Shown: one piece after another, positions 10,414 to 22,350 of the stretch
How positions within the stretch are numbered: position 1 is the stretch's first letter
How the letters are laid out: each line of letters starts with the position of its first letter
Assembly: GCF_003605475.1 (NCBI RefSeq)
Contig: NZ_RAHX01000001.1
Span: 496,001 to 560,000 of the forward strand
Origin: Aurantiacibacter aquimixticola
GTDB lineage: Bacteria > Pseudomonadota > Alphaproteobacteria > Sphingomonadales > Sphingomonadaceae
DNA length: 64,000 bases
Direction: 5' to 3'
Program-made: the position numbers and the translations under genes
The notes under the pieces: generated by a model
The model's input: only the letters and a program-made list of their open reading frames with translations
Database searches by the model: none
What the model was told of the DNA's origin: nothing

Positions 10414-11442
10414 GTGAAAGTCGACCTTTTCGATTTCGAGCTACCGCAAGAGCTGATTGCGCTGCGCCCGGTGCGGCCGCGCGATGCGGCGCGCTTGCTG
10501 GTTGCGCGTGGCGATGCTTCGCTGGAAGATCGCGGCGTCCTGGACCTCCCCGGCCTGCTCGAACCAGGCGATCTGCTCGTTTTCAACGATACTCGGGTGA
10601 TCCCCGCGCAGCTGGAAGGCAGGCGGGGAGAAGCGAAGATCGGTGCCACGCTGCACAAGCGGATCGATCTGAGGCGCTGGCAGGCGTTCATCCGCAATGC
10701 AAAGCGTTTGCGCGAAGGTGACACGATTGCATTCGGCGGCGATGTCGAGGCCGTGGCGGAGCAGCGGCATGCCGATGGCTCCTTCACGCTTGGCTTCGCG
10801 GGCGATGAGCCGGTCGAGGTGATGCTTGAGCGGGCGGGGCGCATGCCGCTGCCGCCCTATATCGCCGGCAAGCGCACCACGGACGAGCGGGACCGCGAGG
10901 ATTATCAGACGATGTTCGCGCGGGAGGATGGTGCCGTTGCCGCGCCCACCGCTGCACTGCATTTCACGCCGCGGCTGATCGAGGCATTGGAAGCGCGAGG
11001 GGTGAAGCGCGAAACGCTCACGCTGCATGTCGGCGCGGGCACATTCCTGCCGGTAAAGGCCGAGGATACGGACGATCACGCCATGCACGCCGAGTTCGGG
11101 CGGATAGAGGCGGACACGGCGAAACGCCTGAACGCCGCGCGGGAGGCCGGTGGCAGGCTGATCGCGGTCGGCACGACGAGCCTGCGTCTGCTCGAAAGCG
11201 CCGCCGATGCAGATGGCGTGATCCAGCCGTTCGCGGCGGACACTGACATCTTCATCACGCCCGGTTACCGATTCCGTGCGGCGGATGGCCTCATGACCAA
11301 CTTCCACCTGCCGAAATCGACGCTGATGATGCTGGTGAGCGCGCTGATGGGCCGCGAGCGAATGATGACGGTCTACGCCCACGCCATCGCCGAGCGATAC
11401 CGGTTCTACAGCTATGGCGATTCCAGCCTGCTGATCCCCTGA
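10414..11442 (+). CDS. queA: S-adenosylmethionine:tRNA ribosyltransferase-isomerase
   Basis: Builds epoxyqueuosine by moving the ribosyl part of SAM onto preQ1 in tRNA. Diagnostic segments are [16 protein letters not shown] at the N-terminus, [44 protein letters not shown] and [19 protein letters not shown] 10414 puts the VDLFDFELP strand right after the start as in relatives; a TTG 24 bases earlier also keeps frame. Length 342 residues. tgt, the enzyme that inserts preQ1, is 3.5 kb downstream on the same strand. Confidence 0.95.
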   Translation: MKVDLFDFELPQELIALRPVRPRDAARLLVARGDASLEDRGVLDLPGLLEPGDLLVFNDTRVIPAQLEGRRGEAKIGATLHKRIDLRRWQAFIRNAKRLREGDTIAFGGDVEAVAEQRHADGSFTLGFAGDEPVEVMLERAGRMPLPPYIAGKRTTDERDREDYQTMFAREDGAVAAPTAALHFTPRLIEALEARGVKRETLTLHVGAGTFLPVKAEDTDDHAMHAEFGRIEADTAKRLNAAREAGGRLIAVGTTSLRLLESAADADGVIQPFAADTDIFITPGYRFRAADGLMTNFHLPKSTLMMLVSALMGRERMMTVYAHAIAERYRFYSYGDSSLLIP

Positions 11443-11482
11443 TCGCTTGCCAAGCGCGGCGTTCATGGCCACCTGTTCGCGC

Positions 11483-12430
11483 ATGGACGAACCCATCCTC
11501 GACATTCGCGGCCTCGAAAAGACGTATCGCGGCGGCGTAAAGGCGCTCGACGGGGTCGATCTGGAAATCCGGCGCGGGGAGATCTTCGCGCTTCTGGGCC
11601 CCAATGGCGCAGGCAAGACGACGCTGATCGGCGCCGTCTGCGGCATGGTGCGACCCACCGGCGGCATGATCCGGGCGTTTGGCATGGACATGGAGCGTCA
11701 CTGGAAGACGGCGCGCCGCAAGATCGGACTGGTGCCGCAGGAACTCAGCTTCGACATGTTTGACAAGGTGCAGCGCCAAGTGCGCTTTTCGCGCGGCATG
11801 TTCGGCTGCCCGCCGGACGAAGCGCGGATCGAGGAAGTGCTGCGCAGCCTGAGCCTGTGGGACAAGCGTGACGTGCAGATCCGTGAGCTTTCGGGCGGCA
11901 TGAAGCGGCGGGTGATGATCGCCAAGGCGCTGTCACACGACCCCGAGCTTCTTTTCCTCGACGAGCCGACCGCCGGTGTTGATGTCGAGCTGCGGCGCGA
12001 TATGTGGCGGCAGATCGACGCGCTGCGCGATCGCGGCGTCACCATCATCCTTACCACGCATTATATCGAGGAGGCCGAGGAGATGGCCGATCGCGTGGGC
12101 GTCATCAATAAGGGCAAGGTGCTGCTGGTGGACGACAAGAGCGCAATCATGTCCAAGCTCGGCCGCACGGAAGCGCATTTCACGCTGGCCGAGCCGATGG
12201 TCAATATTCCGGCGGCGCTCTCCGACTACCCGCTGACGCTGGAAGGCGAGGGCACATGCCTGATCTATCGCGGCGGCGACGGGACGGGGAAGGGTAAGCG
12301 CGAGGTCGCCGATCTCGCCCAGCGCCTTACGCGAGAAGGTGTGGCTTTCATCGGGCTCGACACGCGCGAGAGCACGCTGGAAGATATTTTCGTCGACCTG
12401 GTGGAAGACAAAGAGGAGCAGGCGGCGTGA
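11483..12430 (+). CDS. ABC transporter ATP-binding protein (YadG-like exporter)
   Basis: ATPase of an ABC-2 type export system. Walker [13 protein letters not shown], signature [19 protein letters not shown], Walker [13 protein letters not shown] and the switch histidine in [17 protein letters not shown] are intact. The C-terminal ~90 residues form the extra domain seen in DrrA/YadG-type proteins. ATG 11483 fits the beginning of the family ([14 protein letters not shown] follows); an ATG at 11465 is possible. The stop overlaps the start of the permease gene, which supports a two-component complex. Substrate unknown; YadGH-like systems are poorly characterised. Confidence 0.92.
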   Translation: MDEPILDIRGLEKTYRGGVKALDGVDLEIRRGEIFALLGPNGAGKTTLIGAVCGMVRPTGGMIRAFGMDMERHWKTARRKIGLVPQELSFDMFDKVQRQVRFSRGMFGCPPDEARIEEVLRSLSLWDKRDVQIRELSGGMKRRVMIAKALSHDPELLFLDEPTAGVDVELRRDMWRQIDALRDRGVTIILTTHYIEEAEEMADRVGVINKGKVLLVDDKSAIMSKLGRTEAHFTLAEPMVNIPAALSDYPLTLEGEGTCLIYRGGDGTGKGKREVADLAQRLTREGVAFIGLDTRESTLEDIFVDLVEDKEEQAA

Positions 12431-13194
12431 CTCTCAACCTTCGCGGCGCGTTCGCCATCTTCAAGAACGAGCTGATGCGGATGTTCCGCACCGCCTTCGG
12501 TTCGATCCTGTCGCCCGTGATCACGACGTCGCTTTATTTCATCGTCTTCGGCGCGGCGATCGGCGGGCGGATGCAGGAAGTGGACGGCATCCCCTACGGC
12601 GCATTCATTGTGCCGGGCCTCTTGATGCTCACCCTGCTGACCGAAAGCACCAGCAATGCGAGCTTCGGCATCTACATGCCCAAATTCACAGGTGCGATTT
12701 ACGAGTTGCTCTCCGCGCCAGTAGGCGTGGTCGAGACGCTGATCGGCTTCGTCGGAGCGGCGGCGGTGAAGTCGCTGATCCTGGCGACGATAATCCTGAC
12801 GACCGCGCTGCTTTTCGTCGATTACACGATTGCGCACCCATTCTTCGCTTTCGTCTTCATCCTACTGGTTTCCGCCAGTTTTTCCCTGTTCGGCTTCATC
12901 CTCGGACTTTGGGCGACGAGCTTCGAGAAGCTGCAGATCGTGCCGTTGCTGCTGCTGACGCCGCTCACCTTCCTTGGCGGCACCTTCTACTCGATCGACA
13001 TGCTGGCGGAGCCGTGGCGCACCGTCGCGCTGTTCAATCCCATCGTCTACCTGGTGAACGGGCTGCGCTGGACGTTCTTCGGCCGCGCGGAAGTCGATAT
13101 CGGTTTCAGCTTCGGCATGACGCTGCTCTTTCTCTTCATCTGCATCGCCATCATCGCATGGGTGTTCAAAACGGGCTGGCGCCTGCGCGAATAG
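12427..13194 (+). CDS. ABC-2 type transporter permease (YadH-like)
   Basis: Membrane partner of the preceding ATPase. The 255-residue protein has six predicted transmembrane segments and the ABC-2 pattern, including the [20 protein letters not shown] segment near the N-terminus and [20 protein letters not shown] near residue 180, which is the conserved central motif of these permeases. The GTG start at 12427 overlaps the upstream stop by four bases (GTGA), indicating translational coupling. Confidence 0.92.
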   Translation: MTLNLRGAFAIFKNELMRMFRTAFGSILSPVITTSLYFIVFGAAIGGRMQEVDGIPYGAFIVPGLLMLTLLTESTSNASFGIYMPKFTGAIYELLSAPVGVVETLIGFVGAAAVKSLILATIILTTALLFVDYTIAHPFFAFVFILLVSASFSLFGFILGLWATSFEKLQIVPLLLLTPLTFLGGTFYSIDMLAEPWRTVALFNPIVYLVNGLRWTFFGRAEVDIGFSFGMTLLFLFICIAIIAWVFKTGWRLRE

Positions 13195-13338
13195 CCCCGA
13201 ACCTCGTCGTTGGTCGGATGCCAAATATCTTTCGTGGAAGTGTAATATTCGTTCAGAATCGAGAAAGCGGTGCGAGCGCAGATCGCTCACCGCCCGACTG
13301 TCTCGGGAACGAGAGAACATTTGCAGGATGAAAACATC

Positions 13339-13899
13339 ATGAGGAAACTTTTTTTCGCGGCCACCGCTTCGGTCGCCGCTCTCGCCATTCCCTCGGTCGC
13401 GCACGCGCAGGCCGAAGTCTTCGGTGGCATTTCCGGTGGTTATCACGACTTGGGTGTAGAGAATGAAGTCGAGGACATCTTCGACGGCGTCACCATCGAA
13501 GATGGCAGCTTCATTTTCGGCGGCTTCGTCGGCGCGGACGTAATGGCCGGTGAAAGCCTGTTCGTCGGCGCGGAAGCGAACTTCCACCTCGGCACCGAAG
13601 CGCTCGATAGCGAATATGGCGCATCGGCGCGTATCGGTTTCGTCGATGCGGGCGGAGCGAAGTACTACCTGCGCGGCGGCTACCAGGAACTGAACCTCGA
13701 CTATTCCAACATCATCTTCATCGATGGGGAAGAACTGACCGACGCCGATTTCGTCGGTCTCGACGACACTGCGGGCGACTACCTCGTCGGTGCGGGCGTC
13801 GAGTTTCCGCTCGGCGAAAGCAGCATGCTGCGCGTCAATGTCGACACCATCGGCTTCGACACCGCGCGTGCGACTGCGGGCGTCGGCTTCCGCTTCTAA
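13339..13899 (+). CDS. Small outer-membrane beta-barrel protein
   Basis: A 186-residue exported protein with signal peptide ending VAHAQ (residues 1-23). The remainder alternates short amphipathic strands with acidic turns (GGISGGYHDLGV, FIFGGFVGADVMAGE, ARIGFVDAGGAKYYLRGGYQ) and ends in GVGFRF, the terminal aromatic residue typical of proteins inserted by the BAM complex. This is the OmpA-like/opacity-type 8-strand fold, without a peptidoglycan domain. ATG 13339 was chosen because it opens the signal peptide; an upstream GTG frame has no such meaning. Function unknown. Confidence 0.85.
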   Translation: MRKLFFAATASVAALAIPSVAHAQAEVFGGISGGYHDLGVENEVEDIFDGVTIEDGSFIFGGFVGADVMAGESLFVGAEANFHLGTEALDSEYGASARIGFVDAGGAKYYLRGGYQELNLDYSNIIFIDGEELTDADFVGLDDTAGDYLVGAGVEFPLGESSMLRVNVDTIGFDTARATAGVGFRF

Positions 13900-13918
13900 G
13901 TACATTATTTGCAAATCG

Positions 13919-13953
13919 AAGAGCCGGTGTCGCAATCGCGGTGTCGGCTCTTT
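13919..13953 (+). terminator. Hairpin after the barrel-protein gene
   Basis: An 8-bp stem AAGAGCCG/CGGCTCTT encloses an 18-base loop and ends in TTT, 20 bases after the stop codon. The long loop and short T-run make it a weak candidate for an intrinsic terminator. Confidence 0.45.
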
Positions 13954-14000
13954 GCATGTGGGGCTGGCGAATGGCGCGGCGAGACGCTAGCGAGCGCGGC

Positions 14001-16077
<2,077 letters not shown>

Positions 16078-16081
16078 TCCG

Positions 16082-16384
16082 ATGCCGAAAATGCCCGACG
16101 ATTGCACCAGCATGACCGAGGTGCGCGAAGGCGTCGACGCGACGGACCGTGAGCTTGTCTCACTGCTGGCGCGGCGGTTCGGCTACATGCGCGCCGCTGC
16201 TCGCATAAAGCCGAACCGTGACACTGTCCGGGACGAAAAACGCAAGGCTTCCGTGATCGCCGCGGCCAAGGCCGAAGCGGAGCGTGTCGGCATTCCGGCA
16301 GATGTTATCGGCGATGTCTGGGAACGCTTGGTCGAAGGCTCCATCGCCTACGAATTCGACGTTTGGGACGAGACGCGCGCTTAG
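16082..16384 (+). CDS. Chorismate mutase type II domain protein (PchB-like)
   Basis: A 100-residue all-helical AroQ-fold protein. The segment REGVDATDRELVSLLARRF matches the first long helix with its Arg and Asp residues, followed by AARIKP and a C-terminal helix IPADVIGDVWERLVEGSIAYE. Such single-domain proteins are chorismate mutases or isochorismate pyruvate lyases; sequence alone does not decide. ATG 16082 was used (16091 also possible). It overlaps the convergent small gene by four bases. Confidence 0.85.
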   Translation: MPKMPDDCTSMTEVREGVDATDRELVSLLARRFGYMRAAARIKPNRDTVRDEKRKASVIAAAKAEAERVGIPADVIGDVWERLVEGSIAYEFDVWDETRA

Positions 16385-16554
16385 GCTGTGCGCGGCTTCT
16401 CGCGCATTTCCATGACCGTGCCGCGATAGGCAACGAAGCGACCGCGTGCATCGAGAAAGCCGGCGCCTATGCGCTGCGCGAAAGCCTGCGCATCGGCAAG
16501 CCTGTCGTACCACTTGCCCTTACGGGTTCTCGTGATGAAGCGATACTGTGTCAT
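16381..16554 (-). CDS. Conserved small protein of unknown function
   Basis: A 57-residue basic protein beginning MTQYRFITRTRKGKWY and containing LADAQAFAQRIGAGFLDA, a compact alpha/beta-looking sequence rich in Arg and Tyr. I do not recognise a named family. The coding evidence is the sensible position downstream of rpsD on the same strand, a compact convergent overlap with the chorismate-mutase-like gene, and a clean start; a longer frame would start at 16596. Confidence is moderate because it is short. Confidence 0.55.
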   Translation of the reverse strand: MTQYRFITRTRKGKWYDRLADAQAFAQRIGAGFLDARGRFVAYRGTVMEMREKPRTA

Positions 16555-16615
16555 GATGAGCGCTAAACACCCGCAATCCTTGCAGAGTTCCAGCAAAAAT
16601 CGACCAGTCGAAACG

Positions 16616-16644
16616 AAAAAGGGCGGCCCCGAAGGACCGCCCCG
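16616..16644 (-). terminator. Rho-independent terminator of rpsD
   Basis: Read on the minus strand, a 9-bp GC-rich stem (GGGCGGTCC with GGGCCGCCC, one G-U pair) closes a UUCG tetraloop and is followed directly by TTTTT. It lies 22 bases after the rpsD stop. Confidence 0.88.
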
Positions 16645-16665
16645 TTTTCGTTTCTGATCGCCGGA

Positions 16666-17280
16666 TCAGCGCGAGTAGAACTCGACCACGAGGTTCGGTT
16701 CCATCTGTACCGGATAGGGCACTTCATCGAGAGAGGGCACCCGGCTGAAGGTCACCTTTTCGTTGCCATCGGTGGCTACGTAGTCGGGGATTTCACGCTC
16801 CGGCAGGCTCTGCGCCTCGATCACCAGCGCCATTTCCTTGGCCTTTTCGCCCAGCGAAATCACATCGCCCACATCGCAACGGCGCGAGGGGATGTTGCAC
16901 TTCACGCCATTGACCTTGATGTGGCCGTGATTGACGATCTGGCGCGCGGCGAAGATCGTCGGTGCGAACTTGGCGCGATAGACGATCATGTCGAGACGAC
17001 GCTCGAGCAGGCCGATCAGGTTCATACCCGTGTCGCCCTTCATGCGGCTCGCGTCCTTGTAGGTCGCCTTGAATTGCTTTTCGGTGACGTCGCCGTAATA
17101 GCCTTTAAGCTTCTGCTTGGCGCGCAGCTGCAGGCCGAAGTCGGACATCTTGCCCTTGCGACGCTGGCCGTGCTGGCCCGGGCCGTAGGAACGCTTGTTA
17201 ACCGGAGAATTTGGACGACCCCAGATGTTTTCGCCCATCCGGCGGTCGAGTTTGTGCTTCGCACGCGTACGCTTCGACAT
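16666..17280 (-). CDS. rpsD: 30S ribosomal protein S4
   Basis: Primary 16S rRNA-binding protein that starts assembly of the 30S subunit body. The protein begins [20 protein letters not shown], has the [19 protein letters not shown] stretch, the S4 RNA-binding domain ([36 protein letters not shown]) and ends [10 protein letters not shown]. Length 204 residues is normal for alphaproteobacteria. As is usual in this class, rpsD stands alone, away from the alpha operon. A leader of over 100 bases lies between the likely promoter and the start. Confidence 0.98.
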   Translation of the reverse strand: MSKRTRAKHKLDRRMGENIWGRPNSPVNKRSYGPGQHGQRRKGKMSDFGLQLRAKQKLKGYYGDVTEKQFKATYKDASRMKGDTGMNLIGLLERRLDMIVYRAKFAPTIFAARQIVNHGHIKVNGVKCNIPSRRCDVGDVISLGEKAKEMALVIEAQSLPEREIPDYVATDGNEKVTFSRVPSLDEVPYPVQMEPNLVVEFYSR

Positions 17281-17410
17281 AAGTCGAGTCCTTTCATCTG
17301 CTGGACTGCCCATACGGCAGCCATTCAACCCGGCATCGCACCGCCGCGGCGAAATCCACGACGCGGCCACCGCTTCACCGGGATGCGGGGCCAATTTCAG
17401 CGAAGGCGCG

Positions 17411-17438
17411 CATGTAGCTGCGCACGTGATGAAGTCAA
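17411..17438 (-). promoter_or_regulatory. Candidate sigma-70 promoter of rpsD
   Basis: TTGACT (17433-17438) and TACATG (17411-17416) on the minus strand, separated by 16 bases. It would give a leader of about 120 bases before rpsD, long enough for the autoregulation known for S4 in other bacteria, though no specific structure was recognised. The rest of the 238-base gap (17281-17518) shows nothing else. Confidence 0.4.
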
Positions 17439-17518
17439 GACTCAAGGCGCGTAGAATGAGCTCGTCATTCGCGGGTCTGGCGCATCAGCGCTGTCTCGGG
17501 CTTAGCGCGCGAAGGCGA

Positions 17519-17845
17519 TCAAGGGGGCGCGGCATCCGGGCCAGGCTGATTGTCATTGTCCTCGACATAGGGTGCCCCGGCATAGCGGTGATCGTTGACG
17601 GTATCACGATGGTTCGTGCGCTGTTCGTCGAGCTCTCGCTGCGACATGCAGACTTCTTCGCGAAACCGTGTCCCGGTTATGCGGATCACGCGGCATCGGG
17701 TCCGATCCTCCTCAGCGATTTCGCCCGTCACGACGATCTCTTCTTGAGATTCCTGCGTTTCGGCGGCTTCTTCGGGCGCATCTTGCGCCATGGCGGACGT
17801 CGGTATCATGACCACCAGCGCCGCGCACGATAGGATCTTTCGCAT
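17519..17845 (-). CDS. Small exported protein of unknown function
   Basis: A 108-residue protein with a signal peptide (MRKILSCAALVVMIPTSAMA, residues 1-20), an acidic stretch of Glu and Gln, then EEIVVTGEIAEED, which resembles the TonB-box/plug entry of sphingomonad TonB-dependent receptors, followed by RCRVIRITGTRFREEVCMSQ with two cysteines that could form a disulfide. The C-terminus is Asn/Asp/Pro rich. No barrel follows, so it is not a receptor. Function unknown. Confidence 0.7.
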   Translation of the reverse strand: MRKILSCAALVVMIPTSAMAQDAPEEAAETQESQEEIVVTGEIAEEDRTRCRVIRITGTRFREEVCMSQRELDEQRTNHRDTVNDHRYAGAPYVEDNDNQPGPDAAPP

Positions 17846-17902
17846 AGGTCCTCCCTGTGTTTCTCAGAATAATATCACACCGCGACGGAGGACTCAAAGA
17901 AG

Positions 17903-18631
17903 TCAGTCGGCAGGGCGGTCCGGCCGTTGTAACGATGACAGCACTCCGCGCAGCGTGCGGACCTCCAGGTGGTTCCATCCCGGCTTCGTCAGCAACCCAC
18001 GCAGATTGCGGCGGGTGGCCTCTGCACGGCTTTCGGGAAAGAAGTAGCCCCTCGGTTCCAGCATGCCCTCGAGCTGTTCGACGAGCCCTTCCAGCTCCTT
18101 CTGCGGAGCGGGCGGGAGGAGCTCCTCCTGTGTCGGCATGGCGAGATCGGCGTGTTTGGAAAGCTCGTAAGCGATCAGGATTACCGCCTGCGCGAGGTTA
18201 AGGGAGCCGAATTGCGGGTTGATCGGCGCGGTGACGATAGTGCGGGCGAGGGCGACATCGTCGGTTTCCAGGCCAGAGCGTTCTGGTCCGAACAGAAACG
18301 CGCTTCTCCCCGGCTGCGTTGGCACTTCCCGCGCCGCCGCTTCTGGCGTCATCACTGGCTTCGTCACCCCGCGCTTGCGCACTGTGGTCGCATAGACATG
18401 CGCGCAATCCGCAACCGCATCCGCCGTACTTTCAAACACTTGTGCCCGCTCCAATACGATGTCAGCGCCCGAAGCGGCAGGACCGGCGGAGGGATTGGGC
18501 CAACCGTCGCGCGGGGCGACCAGGCGCATCTCGGTCAGGCCGAAATTGAGCATGGCGCGCGCCGCCTTGCCGATGTTCTCTCCAAGCTGCGGACACACCA
18601 GCACGATGACGGGTTGCTGCGCTTCAGTCAT
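17903..18631 (-). CDS. trmJ: TrmJ-like tRNA/rRNA 2'-O-methyltransferase (SpoU family)
   Basis: SPOUT-class RNA methyltransferase. The N-terminus [20 protein letters not shown] is motif 1 of the TrmJ/TrmH group, and the SAM-binding knot is formed by [19 protein letters not shown] and [17 protein letters not shown]. TrmJ modifies position 32 of some tRNAs; the 242-residue size with a C-terminal helical extension fits TrmJ, but related paralogues exist, so the symbol is tentative. It overlaps nrdR by eight bases. Confidence 0.82.
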   Translation of the reverse strand: MTEAQQPVIVLVCPQLGENIGKAARAMLNFGLTEMRLVAPRDGWPNPSAGPAASGADIVLERAQVFESTADAVADCAHVYATTVRKRGVTKPVMTPEAAAREVPTQPGRSAFLFGPERSGLETDDVALARTIVTAPINPQFGSLNLAQAVILIAYELSKHADLAMPTQEELLPPAPQKELEGLVEQLEGMLEPRGYFFPESRAEATRRNLRGLLTKPGWNHLEVRTLRGVLSSLQRPDRPAD

Positions 18632-19094
18632 CGCTGTCCGACGCGGCAGCCTGCACGGTGCTCGCGAATTCCTCGAAATCGCGCGCCTCGCTGAAATCGC
18701 GATAGACCGATGCGAAGCGAATATAGGCGACGGAATCGAGCTGGCGCAGGCCGTCCATCACCATCTCACCGATGCGGCTCGCGGGGATTTCGCTTTCGCC
18801 CGCGGTTTCGACCTGTCGCTGAATGCCCGAAACGAGCTGGTCAATCCGCTCCTGCTCGATCCCGCGCTTTCGGCAGGCGAGCGCGACCGACTGCTCGATC
18901 TTCGCGCGATCGAAGCTCTCCCGCCGATCGCCGGTCTTCACGATGCTGACATCGCGCAGCTGCACGCGCTCGAACGTGGTGAAGCGGGCGCCGCAGCCTT
19001 CGCACTGGCGGCGACGGCGGATTGCGGTGTTGTCTTCGGTGGGGCGCGAATCCTTTACCTGGCTGTCTTCATTCGCGCAGAAGGGGCATCTCAT
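18624..19094 (-). CDS. nrdR: Transcriptional repressor NrdR
   Basis: ATP/dATP-sensing repressor of ribonucleotide reductase genes. The zinc ribbon is at the N-terminus ([18 protein letters not shown], then [18 protein letters not shown]), followed by the ATP-cone domain with [20 protein letters not shown]. Length 156 residues is normal. It forms a tight leftward group glyA - small membrane protein - nrdR - trmJ-like gene; nrdR beside glyA and rpiB is common in alphaproteobacteria. Confidence 0.96.
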   Translation of the reverse strand: MRCPFCANEDSQVKDSRPTEDNTAIRRRRQCEGCGARFTTFERVQLRDVSIVKTGDRRESFDRAKIEQSVALACRKRGIEQERIDQLVSGIQRQVETAGESEIPASRIGEMVMDGLRQLDSVAYIRFASVYRDFSEARDFEEFASTVQAAASDSDD

Positions 19095-19097
19095 CGG

Positions 19098-19340
19098 TCA
19101 GGGGCGAATGCGCTTGTAGAGCATATAGCCCGCACCGGCGACGAGGCCGATCGGCAAGGTGACGACCGGCAGCACGCCGCCCACCAGCGCGCCTACCGCC
19201 GCACCTGTCAGCACCGGCTTGGTCGAGGGATGTTTCATGCCCTCGCGTCCGATCGCTTTCGCTTCATCGACGGCGTCCTTCAGGATGAAGCGGTCGATAT
19301 CGTCATGGTCGCGGCGATCATTTCTGCGGTGTTCGGTCAT
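19098..19340 (-). CDS. Small membrane protein of unknown function
   Basis: An 80-residue protein with a charged N-terminal half (MTEHRRNDRRDHDDIDRFI) and one glycine- and valine-rich hydrophobic hairpin (about residues 45-72), ending YMLYKRIRP. It starts 3 bases after glyA and ends 3 bases before nrdR, so it is part of the same operon. I recognise no named domain; small glycine-rich hairpin proteins of this sort are often annotated as hypothetical in sphingomonads. Confidence 0.7.
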   Translation of the reverse strand: MTEHRRNDRRDHDDIDRFILKDAVDEAKAIGREGMKHPSTKPVLTGAAVGALVGGVLPVVTLPIGLVAGAGYMLYKRIRP

Positions 19341-19343
19341 GTC

Positions 19344-20651
19344 TTATCGTCCGGGATATACGGGAAAGGCATCGCACAGCTCGCCGACCTGGCGGCGAAC
19401 ACGCTCTTCGATAGCGGCATCGCCCTCGTCCCCCTTATCGCTCAAGCCCTGCACAACCTCGACGATCATCGCGCCGACCTTGCGGAATTCCGCCGGGCCG
19501 AAGCCGCGCGTGGTACCAGCGGGGGTGCCGAGACGGATGCCGCTGGTGACGAAGGGGCTGCGCATGTCGAAGGGAATACCGTTCTTGTTGCACGTGAGGT
19601 AGGCGCGATCGAGGCCCTTTTCCGCTGCCTTGCCGGTGACGTCCATCGGCGTCAGATCTACCAACATGGAATGATTGTCCGTCCCGCCGGAAACGACGCG
19701 CAGGCCGTTCTGTTCGATGCTGGCAGCAAGCGCGCGGGCGTTCTCGACCACGGCGCGGGCATAGGTCTTGAAATCGGGCCGCAGTGCTTCTGCAAAGGCG
19801 ACGGCCTTGGCGGCGACGATGTGCATCAGCGGGCCGCCCTGCATGCCGGGGAATACCGCCATGTTGATAGGTTTGGTGTATTTTTCGTCATTCCACAGGA
19901 TCACGCCGGAACGCGGTCCACGCAGAGACTTGTGCGTGGTGGAGGTGACGACATCGGCGTGCGGGAAGGGCGAGGGGTGCGCCCCGCCCGCCACAAGGCC
20001 TGAAATATGGCTCATATCGACCATCAGGATCGCCCCCACCTCGTCCGCGACGCGGCGGAACGCTTCCCAATCCCAGACGCGGCTGTATGCGGTGCCGCCC
20101 GCGATGATGAGCTTGGGCTTGTGTTCCTTGGCGGTCGCCATGACGGCGTCCATGTCGATCAGTTCGTCATCCTTGCGGACGCCGTAAGCGACCGGATTGA
20201 ACCACTTCCCGGACATGTTGACCGGTGAGCCGTGAGTCAGGTGACCACCTGAATTCAGGTCGAGCCCCATGAAAGTGTCGCCCGGTTCCAGCAGCGCGAG
20301 GAAGACCGCCTGGTTCATCTGGCTGCCGCTATTGGGCTGCACGTTTGCGAATTCGCAACCGAACAGCTTTTTCGCCCGCTCGATCGCGAGATTTTCAACC
20401 ACGTCGGCATAGTCGCAGCCGCCGTAGTAGCGCTTGCCCGGATAGCCCTCTGCATATTTGTTCGTGAACACGCTGCCCGCGGCTTCGAGTACGGCCGTCG
20501 AAGCAATGTTCTCGCTCGCAATCAATTCGATCTTGTCACGCTGGCGAGCCAGCTCCTTATCAACCGCTGCGGCGATTTCGGGATCGGCCTCGGCGAGCGT
20601 GTCGCTCCAGAAGCGGGACATGTCGGGAGTATAGTCGTGCTGGGTGGCCAT
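19344..20651 (-). CDS. glyA: Serine hydroxymethyltransferase
   Basis: PLP enzyme that interconverts serine and glycine and charges tetrahydrofolate with one-carbon units. The PLP lysine is in [14 protein letters not shown]; other signatures are [33 protein letters not shown] and the C-terminal TRGFGPAEF segment. Length 435 residues is slightly longer than the E. coli enzyme, as usual in alphaproteobacteria. It follows rpiB with a single base between them. Confidence 0.98.
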   Translation of the reverse strand: MATQHDYTPDMSRFWSDTLAEADPEIAAAVDKELARQRDKIELIASENIASTAVLEAAGSVFTNKYAEGYPGKRYYGGCDYADVVENLAIERAKKLFGCEFANVQPNSGSQMNQAVFLALLEPGDTFMGLDLNSGGHLTHGSPVNMSGKWFNPVAYGVRKDDELIDMDAVMATAKEHKPKLIIAGGTAYSRVWDWEAFRRVADEVGAILMVDMSHISGLVAGGAHPSPFPHADVVTSTTHKSLRGPRSGVILWNDEKYTKPINMAVFPGMQGGPLMHIVAAKAVAFAEALRPDFKTYARAVVENARALAASIEQNGLRVVSGGTDNHSMLVDLTPMDVTGKAAEKGLDRAYLTCNKNGIPFDMRSPFVTSGIRLGTPAGTTRGFGPAEFRKVGAMIVEVVQGLSDKGDEGDAAIEERVRRQVGELCDAFPVYPGR

Positions 20652-20652
20652 A

Positions 20653-21090
<438 letters not shown>

Positions 21091-21170
21091 GGCCCATCAC
21101 ATAAAGCCGCAAACGCGCGATTGCGAGTCAGGCTTGGATGAAATTCACCGCTGTTGCGCCGCCGCCGGTG

Positions 21171-22265
21171 TCAGCTCGCCGTGGCAAGCGGGATGGTGAT
21201 GGTCGCATTGAGGCCATCGTCCTTGAAACTCATCGAAATCGTCCCGCCAATTTGCGCAAGAACCCCTTTGACGATCCTCGAGCCGGTCCCCGACGCATCC
21301 CGCAAGAGCTTGTCTTCCGGCACAGGACCGCCTTTTTCGATCCAGCAGATGGTGAGCTCTTGGTCTTCCAGATCCCAATCGACGCACACCGTTCCTTCTG
21401 GCTTGCTGAGCGAGCCGTATTTGACAGCATTCGTCGCAAGCTCGTGCAGTGAAATGCCGAGTGGCGTGATGGCGCTGAGCGGGAGGATCACATCTCCGCC
21501 GGCCAGCGCAATGCGGTTTTGCCTATCTGTGCGATATGGTGCGAGCACCTGGTCGACCATTGCAGAGAGATCCCGGACCTGGGCATCGTCGGCGATGGAC
21601 GTGCTGTGCGCGTGCTGCAGAGCCTTCAGTCGCCCGGTAATCTTGTCGGCCAAGGCCTGGGCGTCATCCGCGCCGCGCGCACTTAGCGCCACGATCGCAT
21701 TGATGATCGCGAACAGATTGCCGGTGCGATGCCGCAATTCCTCGTTCACGGCTTCCTGCAGGCGCGATTCCTCACGATGATCGAGGATTTCCGTGATATC
21801 CCATTGGGAGCCGTAATAATATTGCAGCTTGCCATGCTCGTCGTGGATCGGGCCGATATGCAGCGCGTTCCAGAATGCCGTGCCGTCCTTGCGGTAGTTC
21901 AGGATGTCGACGACCACGACGGCCTCATCGGCGAGGCACTGACGTATTTTCTCCACCGAAGCAGGATCAGTATCCTCTCCCTGCAGGAACCGGCAATTGC
22001 GGCCGAGCACTTCCTCGCGGCTATACCCCGTGAGCCGAACGAAGGCCTCGTTGACATAGACGATTGGAGCATCCGGTGCATGCGGGTCGGACATGCACAG
22101 CGCCATGCGCGTCTGCTCGGTCGCCTGTGTGAAGAGCGCAGCGGTATCCAGACGGAACTCGCTCGGCGACATGTTGCCGCCATTGTCAAATGTCCGTGGA
22201 TCGATCTCGCGATCTTCCTGCTCGGTGCTGGGATTCCTGTTCGGAATATCGCTGTCGTCGTTCAC
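21171..22265 (-). CDS. LOV-domain (blue-light) histidine kinase, HWE/HisKA_2 type
   Basis: Predicted blue-light sensor kinase. A PAS/LOV domain (about residues 50-155) carries the flavin-adduct motif GRNCRFLQG with its Cys, then NYRKDGTAFWNALHIGPI and a J-helix. The kinase part has the phospho-acceptor motif RHRTGNLFAIINAI (HRxxN type), an N-box SLHELATNAVKYGSL and a G-box TGSRIVKGVL. This architecture is that of the Erythrobacter LOV kinases. I chose GTG 22265, preceded by AAGGGACGGGG; frames also start at 22340 and 22172. No response regulator is adjacent, so the output partner is elsewhere. Confidence 0.88.
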   Translation of the reverse strand: MNDDSDIPNRNPSTEQEDREIDPRTFDNGGNMSPSEFRLDTAALFTQATEQTRMALCMSDPHAPDAPIVYVNEAFVRLTGYSREEVLGRNCRFLQGEDTDPASVEKIRQCLADEAVVVVDILNYRKDGTAFWNALHIGPIHDEHGKLQYYYGSQWDITEILDHREESRLQEAVNEELRHRTGNLFAIINAIVALSARGADDAQALADKITGRLKALQHAHSTSIADDAQVRDLSAMVDQVLAPYRTDRQNRIALAGGDVILPLSAITPLGISLHELATNAVKYGSLSKPEGTVCVDWDLEDQELTICWIEKGGPVPEDKLLRDASGTGSRIVKGVLAQIGGTISMSFKDDGLNATITIPLATAS

Positions 22266-22350
22266 CGCCCCGTCCCTTTTCGTCTGGAAGCGAAGTGGTG
22301 AGCCACGCAACCTATCAATGGTGCGCCCGGAACGGGCCACACCGAACTCC

